In this document: piece after piece, positions 41,972 through 50,635 of the stretch
How the letters are laid out: each line of letters begins with the position of its first letter
Numbering within the stretch: position 1 is the stretch's first letter
NCBI GenBank assembly: GCA_012729015.1
Contig: JAAYDY010000113.1
Span: 76,206 to 139,232, forward strand
DNA: 63,027 bases
Direction: 5' to 3'
Source of the DNA: Phycisphaerae bacterium
GTDB taxonomy: Bacteria > Planctomycetota > Phycisphaerae > FEN-1346 > JAACEH01
Notes under the pieces: model-generated
Database searches by the model: none
Told to the model about the DNA's origin: nothing
The model's input: the letters and a program-made list of their open reading frames with translations, nothing else
Program-made: the position numbers and the translations under genes

Positions 41972-43726
41972 ATGGCCAAGGGCCGCACGAAATCCTCTCG
42001 CAGGAAGGCCGCGACCGCGACGCGCAGGGCGTCCGCGAAGCGAGCCCCGTCGCGCAGGGGCAAGGCCCGAACCTCCAGGACGCCGGCCGCGCGTCGCAAG
42101 CGGCGGCTGTCGCCGGGCGTGACCGTGATGCGGCGGCCGCACAAACGGCGTCGGCCCCTGAGCCTGGATGACCGGATGCTCACGTGGGCGCTCGATCAGG
42201 TGGCCCGCAGCGGGTTGCCCCTGGCCCTGAGCGACGTTCGCGGCGGCCCAAGCCGGCGGTCCATCGCCGCCCGGTACGATGCGGCGACGACCTCGCCGGA
42301 CAATGCGCGGCACTGGTCCATGGCCGACGGCCTGTCGGCCGACGCCGCGGCCAGTCATGCCGTGCGACAGGTCCTGCGGAACCGGGCCCGCTACGAGGTG
42401 GCCAACAACAGTTACGCCCGCGGCATCATCAACACCCTGGCCGACGACACGATCGGCACCGGGCCGCGTCTGCGGCTGGATACCGGCGACGAGACGGTCA
42501 ACCAGCTCGTCGAGCGAACGTGGCGGGCGTGGACACGCGAGGTCGGCCTGGCCGACCATCTGCGCCTGATGCGCAAGGCCAAGGCGACCGAGGGCGAGGC
42601 CTTTGCCGCCCTGATCACCAACGAGGCCCTGCGCCACGCGGTCAAGATGGACCTGATGCCGCTGGAGGCCGACCAGGTCACCAGCCCCGAAGGGCAGGCC
42701 GCGGCCGACAACATCGACGGCGTGCTGCTGGACCAGTGGGGACGGCCCAAGGCCTACCAGGTGCTGCGGACCCATCCGGGCAGCCAGGCGGCCGCGTTGC
42801 ATGAGTACTCGCTCGTGGCCGCCGAGAGCATGATCCACTGGTTCCGTCCGGATCGGCCGGGCCAGCACCGGGGCCTGCCCGAGCTGATGCCGTCGCTGGG
42901 CCTGTTCGCGCAGCTGCGACGGTACACCCTGGCGGTGGCCGACGCGGCCGAGGCGGCGGCCGACTTCGCCATTGTCCTCTACACCGACCATCCGGCCGAC
43001 GACGAGTGCGACTACATCAAGTCCCTGGACCAGGTGGACCTCGAGCGCGGCCTGATGACCACGATGCCCGAGGGCTGGAAACCCGAGCAGATCAAGGGCG
43101 AGCAGCCCACGACGACCTTCGAGATGTTCGTCCGGGCGCTATTGCGGGAGATCGCCCGCTGCATCGGCATGCCGTACTGCATCGCGGCGGGGGATTCCAG
43201 CGGCTACAACTTCGCCTCGGGCCGGCTGGACCACAAGACCTACTACAAGGGCATCCGGATCGAACAGGAGCACATCGAGCGTGTGGTCCTGGACCGCATC
43301 CTCGTCGCCTGGCTGCGCGAAGCGGCACTGGCCGGCCTCGTCCCGGCGTCGCTGGCCGCGGCCGCGCTGCCGGAGCACCAGTGGTTCTGGGACGGCGACG
43401 AGCACGTGGACCCGGTCAAGGAATCCGTGGCGATCACGGAACTGATGGCCCACGGCGCCTCGGGTCTGCCGGAGGTCTTCGCGGGGTTCGGTCAGGACTG
43501 GCGCGTCGAGATGCAGCGCAACGCCGAGGCCCTGGGCATCACGCTTCCGGAGTACCAGGCCCTGCTCCGTCAGAAACTGTTCGGCTCGGCGTCGGCCGAG
43601 TCGAGCGAGCGGGCCCGGCGTCTGGCCGACCGCGACGAACCGCCGGCGGAGAAACCGGCCGAAGAGACGCCTGCGACGCGGCGCACGAGCCGTACTCGCA
43701 GCAAGAAGGAGGCTGTCCATGCGTAA
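41972..43726 (+). CDS. Phage portal protein, lambda family
   Basis: The 584-residue portal forms the dodecameric channel at the capsid vertex. The N-terminal ~55 residues are extremely basic (RRKAATATRRASAKRAPSRR), then the portal core: RYEVANNSYARGIINTLADD, TIGTGPRLRLDTGDETVN, AESMIHWFRPDRPGQHRGLP and DSSGYNFASGRLDHKTYYKG. These match the lambda gpB-like family. The C-terminus ends in a charged tail. Its stop overlaps the capsid fusion start by 8 bases, and AAGGAGG for that next gene lies inside this gene. Confidence 0.9.
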   Translation: MAKGRTKSSRRKAATATRRASAKRAPSRRGKARTSRTPAARRKRRLSPGVTVMRRPHKRRRPLSLDDRMLTWALDQVARSGLPLALSDVRGGPSRRSIAARYDAATTSPDNARHWSMADGLSADAAASHAVRQVLRNRARYEVANNSYARGIINTLADDTIGTGPRLRLDTGDETVNQLVERTWRAWTREVGLADHLRLMRKAKATEGEAFAALITNEALRHAVKMDLMPLEADQVTSPEGQAAADNIDGVLLDQWGRPKAYQVLRTHPGSQAAALHEYSLVAAESMIHWFRPDRPGQHRGLPELMPSLGLFAQLRRYTLAVADAAEAAADFAIVLYTDHPADDECDYIKSLDQVDLERGLMTTMPEGWKPEQIKGEQPTTTFEMFVRALLREIARCIGMPYCIAAGDSSGYNFASGRLDHKTYYKGIRIEQEHIERVVLDRILVAWLREAALAGLVPASLAAAALPEHQWFWDGDEHVDPVKESVAITELMAHGASGLPEVFAGFGQDWRVEMQRNAEALGITLPEYQALLRQKLFGSASAESSERARRLADRDEPPAEKPAEETPATRRTSRTRSKKEAVHA

Positions 43727-45896
43727 GGGGCTTCCGATGATCGAGGCCGCCGATCCGGCCGCAAAGGCCGGCGACAGGGCGATGGGCATCGAGGCCTGCG
43801 CCGCCGTGGAGATTCAGGCCGCCGGCGAGGGCGAGGCTCCCAAGCGGCCCACGGTGAACCTGACGGCGTACACCGGCGGGATGCTCAGGCTGGCCGGATG
43901 GTACCGCCCGGTGGTGATCGACCTGTCGGGGCTGACGGCCGCCGACCCGGTGAACCTGTTCAGCGACGGCCAGGACGCCTTCCACTGCACGAGCATGGCC
44001 AACCTGGTCGGCCAGGCTGACGACGTTGCGATCTCGGCCACGAAGGTCACGGTCCGCGGCACGATCACCGGCGACCTGGACAGCCCCGCGTCGTCGGCGT
44101 CGCTGATCGTCGGCCATGCCCGCAACGGCCTGAAGAAGTTCCCGGTGTCGGTCGGCGTGCTGCCGCTGCGCGTGGAGGACGTGCAGCCGGGCGCGAAGGT
44201 GAAGATCAACGGCAAATCGTTCACGGGGCCCCTGACGGTCTGTCGCGAGGGGCTGCTGCGAGAGATCAGTTTCGTAGGCGTCGGCGCGGATGCCGGGGCC
44301 TCGGGAAGCGTGGCGGCATCCGCCCATGTCAATGAAAGGAACAGAATCATGACGTTCGAACAGTGGTGCAGCGCGAAGGGCTGGGACGCCGCGGCCGTGG
44401 CGGCCATGAGCGACGCCCAGAAGTCGAGCCTCCAGGCCGCCTGGAAGGCCGAGATCAAGGCCTCCGGCGCTCAGGACGACGGCGACGGCCAGGACGGCAA
44501 CGCGGGCGGCGGCGGCCAGCCCGTGCCTCCGGCCGCCGGCAGCCCGCCGCCGGTCAACGCCTCGGGGCAGGGCGACGACGCCCTGCGGCGGCATCGCGAG
44601 ATGCTGGCGGCCGAGCACGACCGCGTGGCCGCGATTCAGACCCTGTGCGGCTCGGGCCATTCGCAGATCGCCGCCGAGGCCATCCGCGAGGGGTGGACCT
44701 CCGAGCGGACGGAGCTGGCCGTGCTGCGGGCCTCGCGGCCGACGGCCCCGCAGATCATGGCCGGCGGCGCGATGCCCCAGGGCGTGACGCGCTCGCAGCT
44801 GATCGAGGCCTCCCTGTGCATGGCCGCGGGGCTGGCGAACCTGGAGAAGCGGTTTGCCGACCCGGTGCTCAACGCGGCCGCCGACCGGTACCGCGGCGGG
44901 CTGCATCTGCAGGAGCTGCTGTTGATGGCGGCGGCCGAGAACGGTTACGTCGGCCGGCACCGCATCACCAGCGACATGATCACGCCGGTCATTCAGGCCG
45001 CCTTCTCGACAGGGTCCCTGAGCGCCATCCTGTCGAACGTCGGCGGCAAGTTCCTGCTCGAGGGCTTCAACTCCATCGAGCAGGCGTGGCGCGAGATCGC
45101 CGGAACGCGGCCGGTCAACGACTTCAAGGAGACCACCGCCTACCGGCTGCTGGCCACTGGCACGTTCGAGAAGGTCGGCCCCGACGGCGAGGTCAAGCAC
45201 GGCACGCTCGGCAGCGAGTCGTTCGCCAACAAGGCCGACACCTACGGCAAGATGTTCGGCATCACGCGGACCGACATCATCAACGACGACCTGGGGGCCT
45301 TCACGCAGGTGCCGACCGATGTGGGCATCCTGGCCGGCAAGACCCTGAACGTCGTCTTCTGGACCGAGTTCCTGAACAACGCGGAGTTCTTCACCACCGA
45401 CCGCGGCAACTACCTGGCCGGGGCCGGCACGGCCCTGTCGTTTGCGAGCCTGGCGGCGGCCGAGGCGGCCTACGCCGCGATCAAGGGGCCCGACGACCAC
45501 CCGCTGGGCGTCATGCCGACGCGGCTGCTGGCCCCGATGGCGCTGCGGACCACCGGCGACGCACTGTACGCCGCCACGGAGATCCGCGACACCACCGCCA
45601 GCACCAAGTACCCGGTCACCAACACCCTGGCCGGCCGTTATCGGCCGATCTACTCGCAGTACCTCTCGGACCCGAAGATCGCCGGCTACAGCACGACGGC
45701 CTGGTACCTGGTGGTCGGCCAGCCGGGCGGGGCGATTCAGGTCATCGAGGTGGTCTTCCTCGACGGACGGCAGACGCCCACGATTGAGACGGTGGAGCCG
45801 GACGCCCATTACCTCGGCCAGGGATTCCGGGGCGTGTTCGACTTCGGCGTGCGCAAGCAGGACTATCGCGCCGGCATGAAGCGGGCCGGAGCGTAA
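43719..45896 (+). CDS. Prohead protease - scaffold - major capsid fusion protein
   Basis: The 725-residue frame joins three parts. Residues about 40-205 look like a prohead protease: DAFHCTSMANLVGQADDVAI gives a candidate active-site His and FPVSVGVLPLRVE a candidate Ser. Residues 211-330 are a scaffold-like helical and Gly/Pro-rich region. From about 340 onward the fold is a Mu gpT/HK97-like capsid: RHRITSDMITPVIQAAFSTG, then FEKVGPDGEVKHGTLGSESF, TYGKMFGITRTDIINDDLGA and AGKTLNVVFWTEFLNN. An internal ATG (44349) with its own AAAGGA lets scaffold-capsid be made separately. Confidence 0.85.
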   Translation: MRKGLPMIEAADPAAKAGDRAMGIEACAAVEIQAAGEGEAPKRPTVNLTAYTGGMLRLAGWYRPVVIDLSGLTAADPVNLFSDGQDAFHCTSMANLVGQADDVAISATKVTVRGTITGDLDSPASSASLIVGHARNGLKKFPVSVGVLPLRVEDVQPGAKVKINGKSFTGPLTVCREGLLREISFVGVGADAGASGSVAASAHVNERNRIMTFEQWCSAKGWDAAAVAAMSDAQKSSLQAAWKAEIKASGAQDDGDGQDGNAGGGGQPVPPAAGSPPPVNASGQGDDALRRHREMLAAEHDRVAAIQTLCGSGHSQIAAEAIREGWTSERTELAVLRASRPTAPQIMAGGAMPQGVTRSQLIEASLCMAAGLANLEKRFADPVLNAAADRYRGGLHLQELLLMAAAENGYVGRHRITSDMITPVIQAAFSTGSLSAILSNVGGKFLLEGFNSIEQAWREIAGTRPVNDFKETTAYRLLATGTFEKVGPDGEVKHGTLGSESFANKADTYGKMFGITRTDIINDDLGAFTQVPTDVGILAGKTLNVVFWTEFLNNAEFFTTDRGNYLAGAGTALSFASLAAAEAAYAAIKGPDDHPLGVMPTRLLAPMALRTTGDALYAATEIRDTTASTKYPVTNTLAGRYRPIYSQYLSDPKIAGYSTTAWYLVVGQPGGAIQVIEVVFLDGRQTPTIETVEPDAHYLGQGFRGVFDFGVRKQDYRAGMKRAGA
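44335..44351 (+). promoter_or_regulatory. Internal ribosome binding site and start in the capsid fusion
   Basis: AAAGGA (44335-44340) is 8 bases before an in-frame ATG at 44349. Translation from here would give a 515-residue scaffold-capsid product starting MTFEQWCSAKGWDAAAVAAM, in addition to the full-length fusion. Known phages use such nested starts to adjust protease to capsid ratios. Confidence 0.65.
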
Positions 45897-46001
45897 GCGG
45901 CATCGCCGGGCAGGCCGCCCTCGCACCGTGCGGGGGCGGCCCAGGCAGGCAGCACATAGGACGCGTGGGCCGAAAGCCACACGAAACGAAAGGAACGACT
46001 C

Positions 46002-46967
46002 ATGAACTATCAGGCACAGTATCTCAGCCCCGGCGACATGATCGACTACACGCCGTCGGTCGCGGCGGTGTCGGCGGGCCAGGTGGTGGTCGTCAACGGG
46101 CAGGTCTTCATCGCGGTGCGCGACATCGCCATCGGCGAACAGGGCGCGCTGCGGATGGCCGGCGCATTCGACGTCGTCAAGGACACGTCCACGTTCGCCG
46201 TCGGCGACGCGTGGTACTGGGACGCCGACGGTGACCCGGTCGATGGCGAGGCCGGCACGGGAGCGGCCACGAGCACGGCGGCCGGGAACACCTTCGGCGG
46301 CAGCGTCAAGGCCGCGGCCGCCACGGGCGACGCGACCGTCCGGGCGCAGCTGACGAACATGACCCGCACGACGACTATTGCCGGAGCCGTGACGGCGACG
46401 GACCTCACGGGCAGCGACACGTCGCTGGGCATTGCGGGCCTGCCCGCAGCCACGGGCACGGCCGGGGCGGTGGTCGTGGCCGGCGGCGCCGGCACGGCCG
46501 ACGACGCCCACGGCGGGGCCGTGACGATCAACGGCGGCAACGCCAACGGCTCGGGCACCGACGGCGCGGTGAATGTCGGCGCGGCCAACACCAGCCAGGT
46601 CAACCTGGCCGCGGCGGGCATTCCCACGGCCATCGTCGGCCCGTTGAACCGGACCCCGGGGGCCTCCACGGCCGCCGCGGGAAGCACCTACGCCGATGCC
46701 GCCGCGCTGCCGGCCGCCACGGCGGGCGTCTACCCGACGACCGCGGCCGACGACGCCAAGGGCGTCATCGTCAACGCCGCCGACAAGGTCACCGGCCGGA
46801 TGCTCTTCATCGGCAACGGCGTGTCGAACAAGGTCCTCAAGGTCTACGGCCCCTCGGGCGCCACGATCAACGGGGGCAGCGCCAACGCCGCCTTCTCCAG
46901 CGCCAGCGGCAAGGGTGTTGTGATGTACTGCCTGGACGCCGCCGCGAACACGTGGCTGGCCTGGTAG
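46002..46967 (+). CDS. DUF2190-type capsid protein with long C-terminal extension
   Basis: The product is 321 residues with AAGGA before the ATG. Residues 1-95 match DUF2190 (MNYQAQYLSPGDMIDYTPSV, then VVVVNGQVFIAVRDIAIGEQ), a small capsid decoration or assembly protein found directly after capsid genes. The rest is Ala, Gly and Thr rich with beta repeats such as GGAVTINGGNANGSGTDGAV, like phage surface decoration domains. It may form head fibres or a decoration lattice. Confidence 0.75.
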   Translation: MNYQAQYLSPGDMIDYTPSVAAVSAGQVVVVNGQVFIAVRDIAIGEQGALRMAGAFDVVKDTSTFAVGDAWYWDADGDPVDGEAGTGAATSTAAGNTFGGSVKAAAATGDATVRAQLTNMTRTTTIAGAVTATDLTGSDTSLGIAGLPAATGTAGAVVVAGGAGTADDAHGGAVTINGGNANGSGTDGAVNVGAANTSQVNLAAAGIPTAIVGPLNRTPGASTAAAGSTYADAAALPAATAGVYPTTAADDAKGVIVNAADKVTGRMLFIGNGVSNKVLKVYGPSGATINGGSANAAFSSASGKGVVMYCLDAAANTWLAW

Positions 46968-47027
46968 CAGCGAATCCATCGGAAGGCCCCGGCGGACCGT
47001 CATCGCCGCCGGGGCCGCTCCTGTGAC

Positions 47028-47417
47028 GTGACGGAGACTGTGGCCGTGGTCGACCTGATGCGAGAGGCCTGCGAGTGGCTGGGCGAATGCCGGGAAGCGG
47101 AGATGTCCCGGCCGGTGATCTATGCCCGCGGCACGCTGGCCATGGCCGTTGACGCCACGGGGGTGCGGTCCGAGGAACTCACCGACAGCGCGGGCGAGAC
47201 GGTCCTGGTGGACTACGGCGCGCGGGAATGGCTGATCGCGGCCTCGGCGCTGGCGGCCTACGGCGAGCCCCAGGCGGGCGACCGGATCAGCGACGCGGCC
47301 GCGGGCGAAGAGTACGAGGTGCTGTCGCCGTCGAGCGGCATGAAGCCGTGGCGATGGAGCGGCGTGCCGGGCGTGACGCTGCGAATACATACCAAGCAGG
47401 TTCAGGCAAGGGCCTGA
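47028..47417 (+). CDS. Head-tail connector-type protein
   Basis: The product is 129 residues with a GTG start whose position is uncertain (47028, or GTG 47040). It shows a mixed alpha/beta layout: LMREACEWLGECREAEMSRP, then VDYGAREWLIAASALAAYGE, GDRISDAAAGEEYEVLSPSS and a C-terminal VTLRIHTKQVQA. Position after capsid genes and before tail genes fits a head completion or neck protein, but no family match is certain. Confidence 0.55.
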   Translation: MTETVAVVDLMREACEWLGECREAEMSRPVIYARGTLAMAVDATGVRSEELTDSAGETVLVDYGAREWLIAASALAAYGEPQAGDRISDAAAGEEYEVLSPSSGMKPWRWSGVPGVTLRIHTKQVQARA

Positions 47418-47430
47418 GGAGAGTGGCAAC

Positions 47431-47679
47431 GTGGAAGAACTCATCATCGCACCAGTCGTGCGGTACGGCTTTCTGGGGCTGTCGGCCGTGCTGCTGGTGA
47501 TCATCGTGTGGCTGATCCGCAAGCTGCTGCAGGCGTTGGAAGCGAACCAGCAGATTGTGGCGGAGAACACGTCGGCCATCGACAACATGACGCGAACGAC
47601 CGGCGAGCTGATGAAACTGACGCGGTCGGTCCACCAGAAGTTGCTGGCCCGTCCCTGTATCGCCAGCCGGGAGGACTGA
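47431..47679 (+). CDS. Small membrane protein with coiled coil, holin-like
   Basis: The product is 82 residues; the GTG start has GAGGAGAG upstream. One hydrophobic helix (YGFLGLSAVLLVIIVWLIRK) is followed by a coiled-coil segment (LEANQQIVAENTSAIDNMTR). The topology is like class III or gp57-type holins, but tail or adhesion anchors of the same size exist. The position among head-tail genes leaves both open. Confidence 0.5.
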   Translation: MEELIIAPVVRYGFLGLSAVLLVIIVWLIRKLLQALEANQQIVAENTSAIDNMTRTTGELMKLTRSVHQKLLARPCIASRED

Positions 47680-47680
47680 G

Positions 47681-48106
47681 ATGGCAAGACGATGGATTCA
47701 GTCGGTCAGTATCGAGGTGGACGAGGATACCGGCGCGGTGCTGGTGGATCTCGGTGACGCCCTGAACGGCGTACTGGACGCCGTCACCGAACTGGGCGGG
47801 GGGATCAACGACCTCGTGGCGATGCTCAAGCTGGAGCCTGTCGCCGGCTCGGGCCAGCTCCTGACCGGCGCGGGCATGAGCACCGACGGAACAGTCACGG
47901 TCGTGGCCGGAGCCAGTTACACGGTCACCGCCAACGACGGCACGTTCCACGTCGGCGTCGCGACGCTGGACGGCAACGACGATTACCTGGCGAGCGTGCC
48001 GGCCGGCGTGACCCGGATCGTGACGGTCCCGGCCGGGATCACGACACTGTACTACCGCGCGTTGTCCGGAGCGACGGCGCGGCTGGCCCGCATCGTGAAC
48101 ACCTGA
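47681..48106 (+). CDS. Virion-associated protein of unknown function
   Basis: The product is 141 residues with GGAGG before the ATG. It begins with a short acidic strand (VSIEVDEDTGAVLVDLGDAL), a helix, and then a beta-rich domain with GTVTVVAGASYTVTANDGTF and VPAGITTLYYRALSG. This looks like a small Ig-like or beta-sandwich structural protein. It lies one base after the holin-like gene stop and 13 bases before the LamG gene. Confidence 0.5.
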   Translation: MARRWIQSVSIEVDEDTGAVLVDLGDALNGVLDAVTELGGGINDLVAMLKLEPVAGSGQLLTGAGMSTDGTVTVVAGASYTVTANDGTFHVGVATLDGNDDYLASVPAGVTRIVTVPAGITTLYYRALSGATARLARIVNT

Positions 48107-48119
48107 GGAGCACGCGCCC

Positions 48120-49427
48120 GTGACGGGTATCACGCAGCCCAGGCATCTGATCCTTGACGGCACGGTCCTGGACATGGACCTGCGGGCCGCCGTCCCGCGG
48201 TGCCGGGTGTCCGCAGACCACGTGTACCTGGGGCCTGACTCCGACGCCAGCACGCTCGGGCTATGGAAGTTTGCAGACGATGGGTGGAATGACTCCAGCG
48301 GCAACGGCCTGACGCTGACGCCGGTGGGGTCGCCCGTGCTGGGCGAGGACGGGGCGTATTTCGACGGCACGAGCTGCGCCTACTGCACGCTGGACCTGCG
48401 TGGGCATGACGCGCTGACGGTGGAGGCATGGGTGCGGCCTAGGGAGATTCCGTCAGAGAACGCCTACGCTCTTGCGCAGTATTACAACGTGCGTCTACAC
48501 ATCAACACCGAGGGCAAGCTGACGGGCTCTCTCTCGGGGGTCTCGTCGGGCGGCGGAACCGTGTATCTCGTGGCCCCGACAGCAGCGACTGTGGGCGAAT
48601 GGTACCATCTGGCGATGACCTTTGCGCGGAACGCCGTCGGCGGCGCGAAGCTGTGGATCAATGGCGTGGTGGTGGTCACGGCCAACACCGGCGACTACGC
48701 GACGGGCGGCACGGAGAACACGCGGTTGGACATCGGCGCGCTCAACAACTCCTACCGGCTGACGGGCTGGGTGGACAACGTGCGCATCAGCAACACCGTG
48801 AGGTGGGTCGACACATTCACGCCGCCGGCACGCGGTGATGTGTACAACCCACGCGTGGCGACTCTGGAGGGCAACAGCACATACACCAGCAGCGGCCGTC
48901 ACTTTGACGGCGTTGCCGACGCCGCAGTGATACCCCACGACAGCGGTCTGCTGCTGGGGACGGCCCCATGGCAACTGCACCTGTGGGCAGCGATCAGCGA
49001 CACGCAGGCGGAGTCCTACCCCTATCTCATTGCCAAGGGGGCGGCCGCCATGCCGGGCAAGTGGGGCATCTACTTGTACTCGGATGGCGGAGCCAATGAC
49101 GGCAAACTGCGGTTTCTTGGGGACGGCGGCATTGCCGACATCAAGACTCCCGGGACGTACAAGGACAACGCGTTGCACTTGTTCAGCGTCATCCGCGCCG
49201 GAAATGCCGTGCGGATGTATGTGGACGGCGTGCAGGTCGGTGAGGACGCAACCGCGAGCATCAACCTGAACGAGACGGACAGTCTCACGATTGCCGGTCA
49301 GGGGAGCTATTCGGCGTGCCTGATCGGCACAGTGGTACGAGTGAGGCTGGCCAAGGCCGCGAAGACGTTTGCGGAAGCCGAGCGCGATATGGCGGTCCTG
49401 TATGCTCTTGGACCCCACGGGAATTAA
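48120..49427 (+). CDS. Phage structural protein with two LamG (concanavalin-like) domains
   Basis: The product is 435 residues from a GTG preceded by GAGGAG. Two LamG domains are seen. The first (about 45-235) has TLGLWKFADDGWNDSSGNGL, YFDGTSCAYCTLDLRGHDAL, VEAWVRPREIPS, WYHLAMTFARN and GWVDNVRISNTVRW. The second (about 260-430) has HFDGVADAAVIPHDSGLLLG and LHLWAAISDTQ. LamG domains bind glycans or proteins, so it probably serves as a virion adhesin or head-surface protein contacting the host. Confidence 0.82.
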   Translation: MTGITQPRHLILDGTVLDMDLRAAVPRCRVSADHVYLGPDSDASTLGLWKFADDGWNDSSGNGLTLTPVGSPVLGEDGAYFDGTSCAYCTLDLRGHDALTVEAWVRPREIPSENAYALAQYYNVRLHINTEGKLTGSLSGVSSGGGTVYLVAPTAATVGEWYHLAMTFARNAVGGAKLWINGVVVVTANTGDYATGGTENTRLDIGALNNSYRLTGWVDNVRISNTVRWVDTFTPPARGDVYNPRVATLEGNSTYTSSGRHFDGVADAAVIPHDSGLLLGTAPWQLHLWAAISDTQAESYPYLIAKGAAAMPGKWGIYLYSDGGANDGKLRFLGDGGIADIKTPGTYKDNALHLFSVIRAGNAVRMYVDGVQVGEDATASINLNETDSLTIAGQGSYSACLIGTVVRVRLAKAAKTFAEAERDMAVLYALGPHGN

Positions 49428-49461
49428 CAACGGCCGCACGCGGCCAGAAAGGCAGACAACG

Positions 49462-49974
49462 ATGAAGGACTGGTTGCACAATCTTCTCAAGCGAATCGAG
49501 AGTGCCATTGACCACAATCGGTGGACGGCCTTGGCTGCTGTGCTGTGGCTCGTGTTCTCCGGCATCCTCATCGGGTGCAACGCCACCACGATTGGCCCGG
49601 TATCCGGCCAGAAGGTGTCGCGGCAGCGGTTCGACGTGGAGGTCGGCGCGGCCACGTCGGCGCTGAAGGCCGAACAGATTCAGTTGCTCGCCAGAATGGA
49701 CGAGCACAACGAGAAGATCGCGGCCCTGAACGCTGCGGTCGAACTCGGCTACGAAGACCTTGAGCGGCAGGAGAAGATGCGGGCTCAACTGGTCGAGTTG
49801 GCCGCCGGCCTGGCTACCAGTGCCATCGCTGGCCAAGTCACTCCAGGGGCCATCGCCAACGCCATCGTGACGGCCGGGTCCATATTGGGCGTGATCGGGG
49901 TTGCCGTGGATAACCGCCGCAAGGATGGAAAGATCAACGCCCTCAAGGCGGAGCGGATCGCGACCAAGGCCTGA
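49462..49974 (+). CDS. Candidate unimolecular spanin (lipoprotein with C-terminal transmembrane segment)
   Basis: The product is 170 residues. It has a basic N-terminus, a hydrophobic segment ending in a lipobox-like Leu-Ile-Gly-Cys (WLVFSGILIGCNATT), a central charged coiled coil (ALKAEQIQLLARMDEHNEKI), and a C-terminal hydrophobic stretch (PGAIANAIVTAGSILGVIGV) followed by a basic tail. An outer-membrane lipid anchor, a periplasmic coil and an inner-membrane anchor is the layout of one-protein spanins, which fuse the two membranes at lysis. An alternative is a small lipoprotein for superinfection exclusion. Confidence 0.55.
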   Translation: MKDWLHNLLKRIESAIDHNRWTALAAVLWLVFSGILIGCNATTIGPVSGQKVSRQRFDVEVGAATSALKAEQIQLLARMDEHNEKIAALNAAVELGYEDLERQEKMRAQLVELAAGLATSAIAGQVTPGAIANAIVTAGSILGVIGVAVDNRRKDGKINALKAERIATKA

Positions 49975-49994
49975 CGCCACGGAGGGCCCTGGCG

Positions 49995-50183
49995 ATGCTG
50001 GCGGCGCGTCTGGCGGTGTGCAACGTGTGCAGCCTGCGAGACACCCTGTGCGCCCTGTGGCGGCTGCCGGACGACCGGCGGCAGACGATCCTGAGCGACC
50101 CGCGGAGTGCATGCCCGGTGGCTGCGTGGACGAGCGAGACGAGAGACGATGAGCGACACGAGCCGATTGATCGCCCTGTGTGA
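49995..50183 (+). CDS. Small cysteine-rich protein (CxxC...C...C-P-x-x-W)
   Basis: The product is 62 residues with GGAGGG before the ATG. It reads LAVCNVCSLRDTLCALW, then DPRSACPVAAW, four cysteines and a Trp, and overlaps the next gene by 35 bases. The layout resembles that of the small protein at 26037-26219. It may bind zinc or iron. Function is unknown. Confidence 0.5.
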   Translation: MLAARLAVCNVCSLRDTLCALWRLPDDRRQTILSDPRSACPVAAWTSETRDDERHEPIDRPV

Positions 50184-50634
50184 CGCCGTGGCGGCGGCAC
50201 TGAACGCCGCGCAGCCGGAGCCGCCGGCCGAGTCGCCGTTTGTGCTCGCGTTCGAGGCCGCACGCAAGGTGATCCCGCTGACGAACCTCGACAAGCTCGG
50301 CTCTGACGTCGTCGTCGAGATCATCCCCACGGGGCTGATCGAGACCCGCGAACCGGCGGGGAACCTGGCGGGGCTGTTTGCCGGCCAGTACGAGCTGGAC
50401 GTGGCCATTCAGCAGCGGTTGCCGGCCTCCGACAGCGACGGCAACGACACGGCCGAGGACGTGCTCCTTCTGGCCGAACAGATTGCCGACTGGTTCCGAC
50501 AAGGCTCGTTGACCGTGGGCAGCCACAAGGCGGTGCTGGTGACCGTCGATGCCGAGGCGGCCTACAGCGTGCCGTATCTGATGCAGAAGCGTACCGTTCT
50601 GAGCGTGACGACGCTGGGGTTCAAGGTGCTCTGA
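50149..50634 (+). CDS. Tail completion protein candidate
   Basis: The product is 161 residues from ATG 50149. It has a helical N-terminus (LIALCDAVAAALNAAQ), then VVVEIIPTGLIETREPAGNL, a central beta segment AGQYELDVAIQQRLP and EDVLLLAEQIADWFRQGSLT, ending in a strand. Similar small proteins lie just upstream of tail-tube genes in siphoviruses and act as tail terminators. I assign the role by position. Confidence 0.55.
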   Translation: MSDTSRLIALCDAVAAALNAAQPEPPAESPFVLAFEAARKVIPLTNLDKLGSDVVVEIIPTGLIETREPAGNLAGLFAGQYELDVAIQQRLPASDSDGNDTAEDVLLLAEQIADWFRQGSLTVGSHKAVLVTVDAEAAYSVPYLMQKRTVLSVTTLGFKVL

Positions 50635-50635
50635 C

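Noticed and set aside
43539..47687. Very long minus-strand open frame (over 1300 codons) opposite portal, capsid and DUF2190 genes
   Set aside because: It is the GC-rich antisense shadow of genes with strong motifs and ribosome binding sites; its translation is low-complexity Arg/Gly/His-rich and has no domain.
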